DNA of 64,000 nucleotides from Erythrobacter sp. SCSIO 43205 (GCF_019904235.1 NZ_CP063202.1:2542001-2606000); one strand, 5' to 3'. Shown: positions 47,474-57,541, counted from the stretch's first letter. Numbers and translations: made by a program. The notes: generated by a model not told the origin, from the letters alone.

Positions 47474-49570
47474 TCAACGCTTCTTGGCTTCTTGGCGCCA
47501 CTCATGCAGCAGCGGTTCGGTGTAGCCGGAGGGCTGTTCCACGCCTTTGAAGATCAAATCCTTGGCCGCCTGGAAAGCGGGGGCGTCCTCATTGCCGATG
47601 AGCGGTTGATAGGTGGGATCATTGGCGTTCTGCTCATCCACCTTGGCCGCCATGCGGGTAAGGCTGTCCATGATTTGCTCTTCGGTTACAACGCCGTGGA
47701 GCAGCCAGTTGGCGAGGTGCTGAGACGAAATGCGCAATGTGGCGCGGTCTTCCATCAGGCCAACATCGTTGATGTCCGGCACTTTGGAACAGCCAACCCC
47801 TGCATCGACCCAGCGCACAACATAGCCAAGAAGACCTTGGCAATTGTTGTCCAGTTCTTCGCGAAGCTCTTCATCCGACCAATTGGTGCCCTCTGCGAGA
47901 GGAATCGTGAGCAGCGCATCAAGCCCGGCGGGCTCTGGCAGATCCTTTTGAATGTCGAACACGTTCTCGCGATGATAGTGGATCGCGTGAAGCGTTGCAG
48001 CGGTGGGTGATGGCACCCATGCAGTGTTGGCACCAGCGCGAAGGTGGCCGATTTTCTGTTCCATCATGTCGGCCATCATGTCAGGCGCGGCCCACATTCC
48101 TTTACCGATCTGCGCCTTGCCCGAAAGACCGTGCTTGAGGCCAATCGCGACATTGCGCGCCTCGTAGGCACCAAGCCAGTCCGATCCCTTCATCGCGCCT
48201 TTGCGCATCATCGGGCCGGCCCGCATCGAGGTGTGGATCTCATCGCCCGTACGGTCGAGGAAGCCGGTATTGATGAATACAATCCGGTCCTTCACCGCCT
48301 CAATACACGCGGCAAGGTTGGCAGAGGTGCGGCGCTCTTCGTCCATCACGCCAACTTTGATCGTGTGACGGTTGAGGCCCAGCAGGTCTTCGACCGCGTT
48401 GAAAAGGTCATTGGTAAAGGCGCATTCTTCCGGCCCGTGCATCTTGGGCTTCACGATGTAGATAGAACCGTGTTTGGAGTTGCCGTATTTGGCGTGACCT
48501 TCGACATCCAAAGTACTGATCGCGCTAGTGAAAACAGCATCCATAATGCCTTCGGGCACTTCGCTTCCATCGGGAAGCAGGATCGCCGGGTTAGTCATCA
48601 AATGACCGACGTTGCGCACGAACATCAGGCTGCGACCGGAAAGGGTGTGCTCATTGCCTGAGCCGTCCTTGTAAGTCTTATTGCCGTTCAGCTTCCGGGT
48701 CAGAGTTTTGCCGCCTTTATCGAAGCTCTCCTCCAGATCGCCGCGAATAATGCCAAGCCAATTGGTGTAAGCGAGCAGCTTGTCCTCGCCATCGACCGCT
48801 GCGACAGAATCTTCGCAATCGGCAATCGTGGTGAGCGCCGCTTCAAGGTTGATGTCGGCAATGCCAGCTTTGTCGGTTTTGCCGATGGGGCTTTCCCGAT
48901 CAAACACCACTTCGATGTGGAGGCCGTTGTTCTGGAACAGCAGACCCTTTTCGGTGTGGCCTACCCATTGGCTTTCGTCCTGAAGTTTACCGTCATGCTC
49001 GTCAGCGATGTCAGCCCAGCTTTGGTCCACCAGCGGGAGCGCTTCGTCCAAGAACTGCCGCCCGCGCGCGATCACTGCCGCGCCGCGCTCTTCGTCATAA
49101 CCACCGGGACGAGCCGCTGGCGCATCGAGGGCATCGGTCCCATAGAACGCGTCATAAAGGCTACCCCAGCGCGCATTGGCCGCATTCAAGAGGAAGCGCG
49201 CGTTGAGGATCGGAACCACCAACTGCGGCCCCGCCATCGTCGCGATCTCTACATCGACATTTTTCGTGCCGATTTGAAAGTCATCTGGTTCTGGAACGAG
49301 GTAACCAATTTCCCGCAGGAACGCCTGATATTCGTCTGCATCGTGCGGCTTCCCTGCTCGCTCAATATGATAAGCGTCAATCTTGGCTTGCAGGTCGTCA
49401 CGTTTTTCGAGGAGCGCTTTATTGCGCGGCGCATAGGTCGCGAGAAGGTCAGCGAACCCTTGCCAGAATGCATCTACATCCCGGCCCAAAGGCGCAAGAA
49501 CTTGGGTTTCGAGAAGCTCGGCAAGTGGAGCGTCCACAGAAAGACCAGCGCGGGTGGTATAATTGTGCAT
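47474..49570 (-). CDS. glcB: Malate synthase G
   Basis: A 698-aa enzyme of the glyoxylate cycle that condenses glyoxylate with acetyl-CoA. Long alpha/beta insert and catalytic segments are intact: [55 protein letters not shown] and [22 protein letters not shown] sequence. ATG 49570 follows GAGGACACAT. The frame runs to 49993, but that part overlaps the divergent M20 gene. The isocitrate lyase gene is not in the window. Confidence 0.98.
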   Translation of the reverse strand: MHNYTTRAGLSVDAPLAELLETQVLAPLGRDVDAFWQGFADLLATYAPRNKALLEKRDDLQAKIDAYHIERAGKPHDADEYQAFLREIGYLVPEPDDFQIGTKNVDVEIATMAGPQLVVPILNARFLLNAANARWGSLYDAFYGTDALDAPAARPGGYDEERGAAVIARGRQFLDEALPLVDQSWADIADEHDGKLQDESQWVGHTEKGLLFQNNGLHIEVVFDRESPIGKTDKAGIADINLEAALTTIADCEDSVAAVDGEDKLLAYTNWLGIIRGDLEESFDKGGKTLTRKLNGNKTYKDGSGNEHTLSGRSLMFVRNVGHLMTNPAILLPDGSEVPEGIMDAVFTSAISTLDVEGHAKYGNSKHGSIYIVKPKMHGPEECAFTNDLFNAVEDLLGLNRHTIKVGVMDEERRTSANLAACIEAVKDRIVFINTGFLDRTGDEIHTSMRAGPMMRKGAMKGSDWLGAYEARNVAIGLKHGLSGKAQIGKGMWAAPDMMADMMEQKIGHLRAGANTAWVPSPTAATLHAIHYHRENVFDIQKDLPEPAGLDALLTIPLAEGTNWSDEELREELDNNCQGLLGYVVRWVDAGVGCSKVPDINDVGLMEDRATLRISSQHLANWLLHGVVTEEQIMDSLTRMAAKVDEQNANDPTYQPLIGNEDAPAFQAAKDLIFKGVEQPSGYTEPLLHEWRQEAKKR

Positions 49571-49708
49571 ATGTGTCCTCGAGATGCAGTCAAACTGATC
49601 CTGGGGAGGAGGACGTGAGCGCCCTATGGCGAAGCTCGCCACAGATTGCAATCCCACCTTTGCCCCGTGCCCTTGATAGTTACAGGGGCGCGGCCTAGAC
49701 GGTTTCTT

Positions 49709-50902
49709 ATGAAACCAATTACCCCTGCCGATTTCGATCAGGACGCAATGCTGGCTCAAGTGATTGCTTGGTCCAAAATCAACACCGGAACCGCCAATCT
49801 CGATGGCCTCGCGCGGCAGATTGACGTTTTGGCTGAGGCTTTTTCCGCGCTTCCGGGCGAGATTGAATATGTCGAGCCTGCGCCTGTCACCGTGGTCAAC
49901 ACGGCGGGCGAAGAGGTCGAAAAGCCCCACGGCAAGCACATGGTCCTGCGCGTTCGCCCCACGGCCAATCGCCGCATCCTGCTTACCGGACATATGGATA
50001 CCGTCTTTCCCAAGGACTATTTCTTTCAGGATGTGACCTGGCTTGAAGATGGCGTTTTAGGCGGGCCCGGGGTTGCGGATATGAAGGGCGGAATCGCGGT
50101 GATGCTCCACGCGCTGATGGCGTTTGAGCGCGGCGCTGGATCGGGCTCGCTTGGCTATGATGTGCTGCTCAATTCAGATGAGGAGACAGGCTCGCTTGCA
50201 AGCGCCGATCTGATCGCAGAGTTGGCGCGCGGCAAACTCGCGGCGCTTACCTATGAACCAGCCGCGCTTCCCGATGGGACATTGGCCCACGCTCGCGGCG
50301 GCTCTGGGAATTATTCGGTGATTATTACCGGGCAATCGGCGCACGCTGGACGCAATCCCGATGATGGGCGCAATGCTATCGTTGCCGCGGCAGACCTGGC
50401 GGTGAAATTGAAGGCCATGCACTGCCCCGATATCTCGGTAAACCCTGCCAAGATTGAGGGCGGAAGCGCCAACAATGTCGTGCCCGACCACGCGATTCTG
50501 CGCTTTAACATCCGTCCGCAGTCAATCGAAGCGGGAGAAAAATTCGAGCGCGATCTTAAGGAGTTGGTTGCGCAAATTGAGAGAGCCCACGAGGTTTCCA
50601 CCCATATCCACGGCGGGGTCAGCCGCCCGCCAAAGCCCGTTGATGACAAAGCGCAAAAACTCTTCGACCTTGTGCGCGAATGCGGGGAAGAACTGGGTCA
50701 AACAATCAAATGGAAGTCGACAGGCGGCGTGTGCGATGGCAACAATATCGCCGCTTGCGGGGTTCCGGTCGTGGACACCATGGGCGTTCGCGGGGGCTCT
50801 ATCCATTCCCCGGAGGAATTTATGATCACCGACAGTCTGGCCGAACGCGCCGCTCTGTCTGCACGGGTGATCGGGCGACTTGATGAAGGGGCACTTTCTT
50901 GA
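49709..50902 (+). CDS. M20-family metallohydrolase (glutamate carboxypeptidase/ArgE-like) in an arginine-succinyl cluster
   Basis: A 397-aa M20 hydrolase. Metal ligands are in [11 protein letters not shown] (His, Asp), GVADMKGG and NSDEETGS; the lid domain is [11 protein letters not shown]...[22 protein letters not shown]; the last His is in [14 protein letters not shown]. It overlaps astA (TTGA). AstE, the succinylglutamate desuccinylase of the AST pathway, is an M14-type enzyme and is not seen here. This M20 enzyme could carry out that hydrolysis, but this is inferred from position only. Confidence 0.85.
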   Translation: MKPITPADFDQDAMLAQVIAWSKINTGTANLDGLARQIDVLAEAFSALPGEIEYVEPAPVTVVNTAGEEVEKPHGKHMVLRVRPTANRRILLTGHMDTVFPKDYFFQDVTWLEDGVLGGPGVADMKGGIAVMLHALMAFERGAGSGSLGYDVLLNSDEETGSLASADLIAELARGKLAALTYEPAALPDGTLAHARGGSGNYSVIITGQSAHAGRNPDDGRNAIVAAADLAVKLKAMHCPDISVNPAKIEGGSANNVVPDHAILRFNIRPQSIEAGEKFERDLKELVAQIERAHEVSTHIHGGVSRPPKPVDDKAQKLFDLVRECGEELGQTIKWKSTGGVCDGNNIAACGVPVVDTMGVRGGSIHSPEEFMITDSLAERAALSARVIGRLDEGALS

Positions 50903-51915
50903 GCTTTCGACTGCGGCCTGCGCGCCTTTCCGATCTTGAGCATTTGTATGAGATGGCAAAGCTTACCGGCGGCGGTTTCACAAACCTGCCCGCTGATCGC
51001 AATGCGTTGACAGCGAAGCTGACCGGTGCGGTCAAAGCGTTTGAGAATACCGGCGATGAGCTTGTCGATGAACAGTTCGTGCTGGTCCTTGAAGACACGA
51101 AATCAGGTTCGGTGCGCGGCACGTGTCAGTTGATGACCATGGTGGGCCAGCAATGGCCGTTCTACTCGTACCGCCTCAACACCCTCACCCAATACAGTCA
51201 GGAACTCGACCGCACGGTTCGCACCGAAATGCTCAATCTCGTCACCGATCTTGAGGGGTCGAGCGAGGTCGGCGGGCTGTTCCTTCACCCCAATGAACGC
51301 GCGGGCGGTCACGGGCTTCTGCTTGCGCGCAGCCGCTATCTCTTCATCGCGATGCACCGAAAACGGTTTGCCGACCGCGTCCTCGCAGAGCTTCGCGGCA
51401 TCATCGACGAGCGGGGCGACAGCCCTTTTTGGGATAATGTCGCTGGGCGCTTTTTCGGGATGAGCTTTAACGAGGCAGATTATTTCAATGCGATCAACGG
51501 CAATCAATTCATCGCTGACTTGATGCCCAAGCACCCTGTTTATGTCGCCATGCTCGCCGAAGAAGCGCGCAAGGTGATTGGCGTGCCGCATCTGTCGGGA
51601 CGTGCAGCGATGAAGATGCTGGAAAATGAGGGCTTCGCTTACGAAGGTTACATCGACATTTTCGATGGCGGCCCGACAATGACCGCGCGCACCGATCAGG
51701 TAACAAGCGTTAAAGACAGCGTTGCAGCCACAGTGACGAACATGGACGTCGCCGAAGGTGAGCGCGCTATTCTGGCGACGGGTACACTGTCCAACTTCCG
51801 CTCATGCTATGGCGCACGTGTTCTGGACGAGGATGGCGGGATCGCGATTGATGCAGCAGCCGCAGACACATTGGATGTTGCCGAAGGCGACACGGTATGG
51901 AGCGTTGCGCGCTAA
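50899..51915 (+). CDS. astA: Arginine N-succinyltransferase
   Basis: A 338-aa enzyme from TTG 50899 (4-bp overlap with the M20 gene). It begins FRLRPARLSDLEHLYEMA and has LTGGGFTNLPADRNALTAKL, a hallmark of AstA, plus the GNAT-like FLHPNERAGGHGLLLARSRY acetyl-CoA region. First step of the arginine succinyltransferase catabolic route: arginine plus succinyl-CoA gives succinylarginine. It is followed by an opposing methyltransferase gene and then astB. Confidence 0.95.
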   Translation: MSFRLRPARLSDLEHLYEMAKLTGGGFTNLPADRNALTAKLTGAVKAFENTGDELVDEQFVLVLEDTKSGSVRGTCQLMTMVGQQWPFYSYRLNTLTQYSQELDRTVRTEMLNLVTDLEGSSEVGGLFLHPNERAGGHGLLLARSRYLFIAMHRKRFADRVLAELRGIIDERGDSPFWDNVAGRFFGMSFNEADYFNAINGNQFIADLMPKHPVYVAMLAEEARKVIGVPHLSGRAAMKMLENEGFAYEGYIDIFDGGPTMTARTDQVTSVKDSVAATVTNMDVAEGERAILATGTLSNFRSCYGARVLDEDGGIAIDAAAADTLDVAEGDTVWSVAR

Positions 51916-52808
51916 GGCTTTCGAGGTTTTTCCAGCGCGATAACGGTGAAACTGGTCGCATATTCGCCCAGCACCGGCAGAGCCATTAGCGCATCGCCAA
52001 TCGCTTTCTTCACGCCAGAATAGCCAAAGCCGGACCGCTCCAGCCGCGCGATCTCAAGACCAGCGTAAGCGACCATTTTGCGGAAATCTGCAATATCGAG
52101 CCCGTTGACATAGGCTTGTTCGGCAAAGCTTTCCCACTGCGTCCATTTGTTGGGCTTCTTCGTCCCGTCCGGGTTCAAATCCCAGTGACGCGGGACAAAG
52201 TCCGGGTTATCGTAAATTGCAGCCGCGGTGCGGAACATCGCTTTTTCACCAAAGAGCACGTGCGCCCAGGGCAGCGGGATAAGCGCCTCCATATGCGGAC
52301 CCCATGGTCCCTTGAAAGGAAACCATTCAATGAGGACGCGCCCGCCCGGTCGCAGCACGCGGCTCCAATCGCAAAGGATGCTTTGCGGGTCCATCACGTG
52401 TTCAAGGCAATCGAAAGCCGCAATGAGATCGACGCTTTCGGCCTCAAGCGGGAGTCCTTGGACATCCCCTTCGATAAATCGGAGCGGTGTTGGTCCCTGC
52501 CCCTCTTGCTCAAGTCTCGCCTTGGCACACTCCAGCGCGGCGAGGTCAATATCAACTCCGGTGATTGATTTCGCGATGCCTTTGTCAGCGAGGAAAAAGC
52601 TCAGCTGCCCCGCCCCGCATCCGAAATCGAGCACGTCCCTGCCGACAAGCTCATCATCGCTGAAATGGCGCCAGCTTCTCGTGAGTGAGGCATCGCGCCA
52701 CTCACCATATTCCTCCACGTCTGCCATCTTCGCCTCAGGCGGCGACATCAGACGCTTTGACAGCGCGGTGCAGATACGGGTCCGCAGATCGAAGGTTTGG
52801 CTGGCCAT
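51912..52808 (-). CDS. Class I SAM-dependent methyltransferase
   Basis: A 298-aa methyltransferase. Motif I is VLDFGCGAGQLSFFLA, followed by ITGVDIDLAALECA and FDCLEHVMDPQSILCDWSRVLRPGG. The C-terminal half (KGPWGPHMEALIPLPWAHVLFG) is unusual for ubiquinone-type enzymes; a lipid or sugar acceptor is possible. It lies between astA and astB but on the opposite strand, overlapping astA by 4 bp. The substrate is unknown. Confidence 0.85.
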   Translation of the reverse strand: MASQTFDLRTRICTALSKRLMSPPEAKMADVEEYGEWRDASLTRSWRHFSDDELVGRDVLDFGCGAGQLSFFLADKGIAKSITGVDIDLAALECAKARLEQEGQGPTPLRFIEGDVQGLPLEAESVDLIAAFDCLEHVMDPQSILCDWSRVLRPGGRVLIEWFPFKGPWGPHMEALIPLPWAHVLFGEKAMFRTAAAIYDNPDFVPRHWDLNPDGTKKPNKWTQWESFAEQAYVNGLDIADFRKMVAYAGLEIARLERSGFGYSGVKKAIGDALMALPVLGEYATSFTVIALEKPRKP

Positions 52809-52884
52809 AGCGGGCGTTTATAGTGGACTTGTCCTAACGGTGATTTAAGGCTCGCCCCAAGGTTAGAAAGGACGTTTGGCGCAT

Positions 52885-54138
52885 ATGACTTCGCTTGTAG
52901 AAATCAATTTTGACGGTCTTGTCGGCCCCAGTCACAATTACGCAGGGCTAAGCCTTGGCAATATCGCGAGCGCTAGCCACAAAGGCGATCCTTCCTACCC
53001 GCGCGCAGCCGCGCTTCAAGGGATGGCGAAGATGCGACGGAATTTGAACGCGCTCGGCGTGCAGGGATTTCTGCTACCGCTGCCCCGCCCCAATCGCGCC
53101 CTTCAGGACGCGCTTTGCTTTGACGGTACCGAAGCAGCCGCCTTGCGTGCAGCCCCTTGGTCAGCGTCCAGTATGTGGACCGCCAATGCCGCGACCGTCT
53201 CTCCCGCTCCCGACACCGCCGATGGCAAATGCCACCTGACCCCGGCGAACCTGATCACCATGCTCCACCGCGCGCAGGAATGGCGCGACACCAAGGCTCA
53301 GCTCGACATTGCCTTTGGTAATAAGGACCACTTCACCGTTCACAATGCCGTCCCGCCAACCTTTGGCGATGAGGGCGCGGCGAACCACGGGCGCTTTTGC
53401 GAGAGCCATGGCGCACCCGGCGTAGAGCTCTTCGTCTACGGCAGACCCGGCGGCAAGTTCCCCGCGCGCCAGCATGAGCAAGCCAGCCGACTTGTCGCTC
53501 GCTCGCACGGCCTTAATCCCGACAAATGCGTCTTCATCGAACAAAACCCTGCCGCGATTGAAGCGGGGGCGTTCCACAATGATGTGGTAAGCGTGGTGAA
53601 CGAGCGGGTGCTCTTCACCCATGAAGAAGCCTTCGCCAACCAGCAAGGCGCATACGAAGCGATCCGCGCCAAATTCCCCGCGCTGGAAGTGGTCGAAGTG
53701 CCATCGGCCAAGGTCACAATGGCTGAGGCGATCCGCACTTACCTTTTCAACGCGCAGCTTATCACCCTGCCCGATGGGTCGATGAACCTTATCGTCCCCG
53801 AAGAATGTCGCGAGAGCGCATCTGTCTGGGCCTATTGCGAAGAGATGATGGCGTCCAACGGTCCCATCCGCGAAGTCGTGCCCGTTGATGTGCGCCAATC
53901 GATGGCCAATGGCGGCGGCCCTGCGTGCCTTCGCCTTCGCGTGGTGTGCGATCCGGCAACGGTCGATCCGCGTTTCCTTTTGGATGAAGCGAAAGCCGAC
54001 CAAATGGAGAAGGTCATCGCCGAGCATTGGCCCGAACAGATTGATCCCGCTGACATTGGCGATGAAGCGCTTGCCAAGACGGTCATCAAGGCGCGGGTGG
54101 CACTGCTCGACGCCCTCGACTTAGGGGTTCTTGCTTAG
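52885..54138 (+). CDS. astB: N-succinylarginine dihydrolase
   Basis: A 417-aa enzyme converting succinylarginine to succinylornithine, ammonia and carbon dioxide. It begins VEINFDGLVGPSHNYAGLSLGN, a family mark; FTVHNAVPPTFGDEGAANHGRF and NPAAIEAGAFHNDVVSVVNE hold catalytic residues. ATG 52885 is chosen; a TTG three codons earlier is also in frame. It is the second AST step; astC, astD and astE are not in the window. Confidence 0.96.
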   Translation: MTSLVEINFDGLVGPSHNYAGLSLGNIASASHKGDPSYPRAAALQGMAKMRRNLNALGVQGFLLPLPRPNRALQDALCFDGTEAAALRAAPWSASSMWTANAATVSPAPDTADGKCHLTPANLITMLHRAQEWRDTKAQLDIAFGNKDHFTVHNAVPPTFGDEGAANHGRFCESHGAPGVELFVYGRPGGKFPARQHEQASRLVARSHGLNPDKCVFIEQNPAAIEAGAFHNDVVSVVNERVLFTHEEAFANQQGAYEAIRAKFPALEVVEVPSAKVTMAEAIRTYLFNAQLITLPDGSMNLIVPEECRESASVWAYCEEMMASNGPIREVVPVDVRQSMANGGGPACLRLRVVCDPATVDPRFLLDEAKADQMEKVIAEHWPEQIDPADIGDEALAKTVIKARVALLDALDLGVLA

Positions 54139-54289
54139 TTTTCCCTCAGCTCATCGCGAAAGACAGTTAACGCAATTGCGCCGCCTTGTCGGGTGGGTTT
54201 ACACTGCTTGCGTCATTAACCTTTGGAAGCCCCAGCTTTGCGCCCTTGGCACGAGGCTTGCTGATAAATGAGGGCACTGAGGAGTAACT

Positions 54290-54556
54290 ATGCTGACCAA
54301 GTTCGCGCGACTGTTTGTGATCAAGAACCGCTTTGAAGCGTTCGCGATCATTTACGCGCTTGCTTTGGGGGCGACCAACCGCGGCATGGTCTATCTGGAA
54401 ACCTTTCCGCCCTATTGGCGTGAAGCGCTCTTCCTCGCCGCGTGCCTCGCTGTGATGATGGGCGGCGCGGCCATTCTGGATTCGCTCAAGACGAAAAAAG
54501 AGCTTGAGGAATTGAAAGCGCAGCTGGCCGCAAAAGAGAGCGGTACGGGCAAGTGA
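54290..54556 (+). CDS. Small double-pass membrane protein, unknown function
   Basis: An 88-aa protein with GAGGAG 6 bp before ATG 54290. Two hydrophobic stretches (about residues 16-34, AFAIIYALALGATNRGMVY, and 44-62, ALFLAACLAVMMGGAAILD) and a charged C-terminal coiled coil (KTKKELEELKAQLAAKE). Conserved-looking but of unknown role. The 151-bp gap before it holds no gene. Confidence 0.7.
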   Translation: MLTKFARLFVIKNRFEAFAIIYALALGATNRGMVYLETFPPYWREALFLAACLAVMMGGAAILDSLKTKKELEELKAQLAAKESGTGK

Positions 54557-54559
54557 CGC

Positions 54560-55291
54560 CTACTTGCTAAGCGGATCGACGATCACCGCTTCACCGTTTT
54601 CGTCATATTCAGGCAGCAGCGCAATATCCTCTGCATTGTCGACCACAAGCGTCACTTGCTTGCGCCGACGATCAAGCCGCGCGCCGACAAAAACGGGGGT
54701 GAGGCGCGGCTGCCCACGCACGACGACCCGGCGATTGCGGAAATAGGAGCGCAGGCGCGGCAGGGTTGCCTCGATCTGCTCAACCTCACCGTCGCGTTCA
54801 ACGAGGATCCCTTTGCCATCGCCAGCCTCTTGCGCCTCGGTCCCGATTTTCGGAGCGAGCAGGTCCTTGGTGTTGAGGATGTCGGTAAAAGTCGCTTTGT
54901 CGAGCTCGATCACTACCACTTCCGGACTGCGCCCGGCCACGCGGTTGCGGGTGCGTCCGCCCACGCCTGAACCAAAGCTTGTGTCTATGCCAGCAGAGGC
55001 AAACAGCTCCAGCTCAACCAGAGCGGAGGAATCCGCGACGATATTGTGAAGCTCAAACTTGTCGCCAACCGCACGCACTTCGGCGACATCCATGATCAGC
55101 GCCATGTCGCCTGATGCATCGCTGGAGCGTTTGCGCGCTGCGATCTGGAACCGGCGCGGCTCAAGGCAATCGACCGAGCAGATGTCACGCAGACGGTCGA
55201 GATATTGCTGATAGCTCTCCGCTTTGGCGGATGCAGGTGCAAGGAGCATGAAGGCCGAGGTAGCAGCGACAAACAAGAGGGGTTTGAGCAC
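54560..55291 (-). CDS. Exported protein of unknown function
   Basis: A 243-aa protein with a signal peptide (LLFVAATSAFMLLAPASAKA-ES). The mature N-terminus has YLDRLRDICSVDCLEPRRF with two closely spaced cysteines, then RKRSSDASGDMALIMDVAEV. The rest is beta-rich without known motifs. Convergent with the 88-aa gene and just downstream of ssrA on the same strand. Confidence 0.7.
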   Translation of the reverse strand: MLKPLLFVAATSAFMLLAPASAKAESYQQYLDRLRDICSVDCLEPRRFQIAARKRSSDASGDMALIMDVAEVRAVGDKFELHNIVADSSALVELELFASAGIDTSFGSGVGGRTRNRVAGRSPEVVVIELDKATFTDILNTKDLLAPKIGTEAQEAGDGKGILVERDGEVEQIEATLPRLRSYFRNRRVVVRGQPRLTPVFVGARLDRRRKQVTLVVDNAEDIALLPEYDENGEAVIVDPLSK

Positions 55292-55305
55292 GGGTTTCCT
55301 CTCCT

Positions 55306-55651
55306 AAAAATGGTGGGGGTTTCTGTTGCTAGCTACCCCCGGAGCCCCGGAATCCGCTTCTGTTGCCCGGTGGGTCCAACCGCGCATAGGCTTTGTAAGA
55401 TCAGGCCGTTAGGCCGTCAGGTTACGCAGCGATTGCGAGTGCTTCGTTATCGTTTGCACTTATAAAGATGAACAGTTTTACGGGGTTTTCAGCCCGGGCA
55501 AAAACTACGCTTTTCAGTCCACGTCGATCCTAGTTCGGCCCCGTCAAAAAGCGCTGAAATCAGCGGTTTATGGTGGAGCCGCCGGGTACTGCCCCCGGGT
55601 CCGTTGTACCTATTGCACGCAGCAATTTATCGCCATAGTCGGTTGCCCGAC
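55306..55651 (-). ncRNA. ssrA: Circularly permuted two-piece tmRNA (alphaproteobacterial type)
   Basis: On the minus strand the acceptor piece comes first and ends ...CCCGGCGGCTCCACCA (CCA at 55571-55573). The coding piece starts GGGGCCG at 55542. GGGGCCG pairs with CGGCTCC to give the 7-bp acceptor stem, and CCGGG-GGCAGTA-CCCGG is the T-arm. The 28-nt spacer (55543-55570) has a CGCTGA-TT-TCAGCG hairpin and is probably removed. The tag ORF at 55422-55457 reads ANDNEALAIAA then TAA. A GGGGGT...ACCCCC hairpin followed by TTTTT (55306-55340) ends it. tmRNA rescues stalled ribosomes. Exact ends are estimates. Confidence 0.93.
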
Positions 55652-55657
55652 ACGCCC

Positions 55658-55685
55658 TATATAGGGATGCGTGCATTAATGTGAA
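55658..55685 (-). promoter_or_regulatory. Probable ssrA promoter
   Basis: On the minus strand, TTCACA (55680-55685) and TATATA (55658-55663) are spaced 16 bp, matching -35 and -10 elements of the housekeeping sigma factor. Transcription would start near 55651. Confidence 0.55.
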
Positions 55686-55702
55686 GTGAGCGCGTGATCG
55701 CC

Positions 55703-56218
55703 TCAGCCCGAAACCGGAGCGGCGTTTGGGCCAGAGTTTGGAGCACCGCCTGTCCCCTCCCCGCGCATTTCGGCGAGGATTTTCTTCAGCACGTCGAGTT
55801 GCGGGTCGGTGGGAATGTCTTCTTGTTTGGTGCTATCCTCTGACTCGCCCTGCTTTTCCTGCATTTCGTCAATCACCCGGTTCACTGTCTTCAAAAGCAG
55901 GAACAGAGCCCCGGCGACGATCAAGAAATTGACAAGCTGCGTCAGAAAATCGCCGTAGCCGAGCATGGCGACGCCCGCTTCTTTAAGCTCGGCGTAATTG
56001 GTGAGGCTGCCCGAATATCCTTCAGGAACCGCGCCCAATTGAATGAAATAATTCGAGAAATCGACATCCCCGAAAATCCACCCGATCAGCGGCATGATGA
56101 TGCTTTCGGTCAAGGAGGTGACGATCTTACCAAAGGCCGCCCCAATCACGACCCCGATAGCCAGATCGAGCACATTGCCGCGCGCAATGAATTTGCGAAA
56201 TTCTGCGATGAAATTCAA
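55703..56218 (-). CDS. mscL: Large-conductance mechanosensitive channel MscL
   Basis: A 171-aa channel from TTG 56218, chosen because AGGAGA lies about 7 bp upstream; the frame runs to 56299 without family features. It starts FIAEFRKFIARGNVLDLAIG, the MscL N-terminal helix and TM1 (residues about 14-40). TM2 is LVNFLIVAGALFLLLKTV. The C-terminal helix is acidic (QEKQGESEDSTKQED). It releases solutes on hypo-osmotic shock. A second MscL gene lies directly upstream. Confidence 0.94.
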   Translation of the reverse strand: MNFIAEFRKFIARGNVLDLAIGVVIGAAFGKIVTSLTESIIMPLIGWIFGDVDFSNYFIQLGAVPEGYSGSLTNYAELKEAGVAMLGYGDFLTQLVNFLIVAGALFLLLKTVNRVIDEMQEKQGESEDSTKQEDIPTDPQLDVLKKILAEMRGEGTGGAPNSGPNAAPVSG

Positions 56219-56318
56219 AGGAGTTCTCCTGCTTCCGATATTCTGTTTCAAACTGATATCGCAAGCAGAGAGTTCCCTTTTTTGTTGCCCCCGGCTCAAA
56301 TGACGGGGCGATGCGTGC

Positions 56319-56756
56319 TTACTTTTTCAAAGCGTCTCGAATTTCGATCAGCAAGTCGATCTCGCTAGGGCCTGCGGGCGCGTCTTCTGCGGGCTCTTCA
56401 GGCTTTTCCATCGCGGCCTTCACCTTGTTGGCATAACGCACCAGCAAGAAGATGATGAAAGCCAGAATAATGAAATTGATGATCGTAGTGATCAGCGCGC
56501 CGTAACCGATCATCGCTGCGCCCGCTTCTTTCAATGCGGCATAGTCGGTCAACGAGCCTTCATAGCCTTCTGGTGCGGACAAGAGGATGAATTGCGAGGA
56601 GAAATCCGCACCGCCAAAGATGTATCCTACAATCGGCATGATCACATCGCCAGTGAGCGAAGCGACGATTGTCCCAAAAGCGCCCGCGATAATGACCGCG
56701 ACGGCCAGTTCCATGACATTGCCCTTGGCAATGAATTCCTTGAACTCGTTTAACAT
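56319..56756 (-). CDS. Second MscL-family mechanosensitive channel
   Basis: A 145-aa channel from ATG 56756. It starts LNEFKEFIAKGNVMELAVAV and has TM1 (VAVIIAGAFGTIVASL) and TM2 (IINFIILAFIIFLLVRYANKV). It is clearly homologous to the downstream MscL (similar periplasmic loop, EGYEGSLTDYAALKEAGAAMI against EGYSGSLTNYAELKEAGVAML) but shorter and with a different C-terminal tail. Looks like a tandem duplication that diverged. Gating differences are possible. Confidence 0.93.
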   Translation of the reverse strand: MLNEFKEFIAKGNVMELAVAVIIAGAFGTIVASLTGDVIMPIVGYIFGGADFSSQFILLSAPEGYEGSLTDYAALKEAGAAMIGYGALITTIINFIILAFIIFLLVRYANKVKAAMEKPEEPAEDAPAGPSEIDLLIEIRDALKK

Positions 56757-56936
56757 TGTGATCCCCATTTTACGTTTGTGAACGCTGCCTCTTACTGGCA
56801 ACACCCGTGTTGCAACGAGCGCGTAACAAGTCTTTGCATAACTTGAAACGAATGCACAGGTGCCCTACATGGGCAATACACATGATTTTCGCTGCTGAGG
56901 CGTGCTGGCTGACGCAGTTGTTTGGAAGGGAAACCC

Positions 56937-57539
56937 ATGAATTTTCGGACATTCGGGCGCGGTTTTGTCGTTGCCGCCATTTCATTGACGCTGGCCGCTT
57001 GCGGTATCAACTCCGTCCCCACGGCCGAGGAAGAAGCCAAGGCGAAATGGGCCGATGTTGAAGCGCAATTCCAACGCCGTGCCAACCTCATCCCCAACCT
57101 TGCCGAAGTGGCACAAGGCGCGGCTGAGAACGAGCGCGCCATCCTTACCGAAGTGACTGAGGCGCGGGCCAAGGCAACCAGCGTCCAGATTTCCGCCGAT
57201 AACCTTGGTGATGAGGCGGCAATGGAAGAATTTGCTGCGGCTCAAAGCCAGCTTGGCGCGGGGCTTGGCCGCCTTCTGGCAAGCTTTGAAGCTTACCCGC
57301 AAATTCAATCGAACCAGAACTTCCTCGCGCTGCAAAGTCAGCTGGAAGGCACGGAAAACCGCATCGCCGTCGCCATTCGCGACTACAATGAGGCGGTGCG
57401 CAAATATAACACCACGATCCGCACCTTCCCCGATACGATCGGTGCAAACATCATCCACGGCGCAGAGCCGCTGGCACCCTATAGCGCTGTTACCGAAGGC
57501 GCCGAGGTTGCCCCGACGCTTGATATGACGTCGAACTAA
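56937..57539 (+). CDS. LemA family lipoprotein
   Basis: A 200-aa protein with a lipoprotein signal (FVVAAISLTLAACG, Cys24 region). The LemA coiled-coil core reads AEAQFQRRANLIPNLAEVAQ-like sequence (VEAQFQRRANLIPNL). ATG 56937 follows GGAAGGG. LemA proteins have unclear function and are often beside TPM-domain genes, as here: the next three genes are all TPM-type. Confidence 0.92.
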   Translation: MNFRTFGRGFVVAAISLTLAACGINSVPTAEEEAKAKWADVEAQFQRRANLIPNLAEVAQGAAENERAILTEVTEARAKATSVQISADNLGDEAAMEEFAAAQSQLGAGLGRLLASFEAYPQIQSNQNFLALQSQLEGTENRIAVAIRDYNEAVRKYNTTIRTFPDTIGANIIHGAEPLAPYSAVTEGAEVAPTLDMTSN

Positions 57540-57541
57540 GC

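Noticed and set aside
55205..55465. 86-codon plus-strand frame near ssrA
   Set aside because: Overlaps the signal-peptide region of the exported protein and the tmRNA coding piece; no protein-like features.
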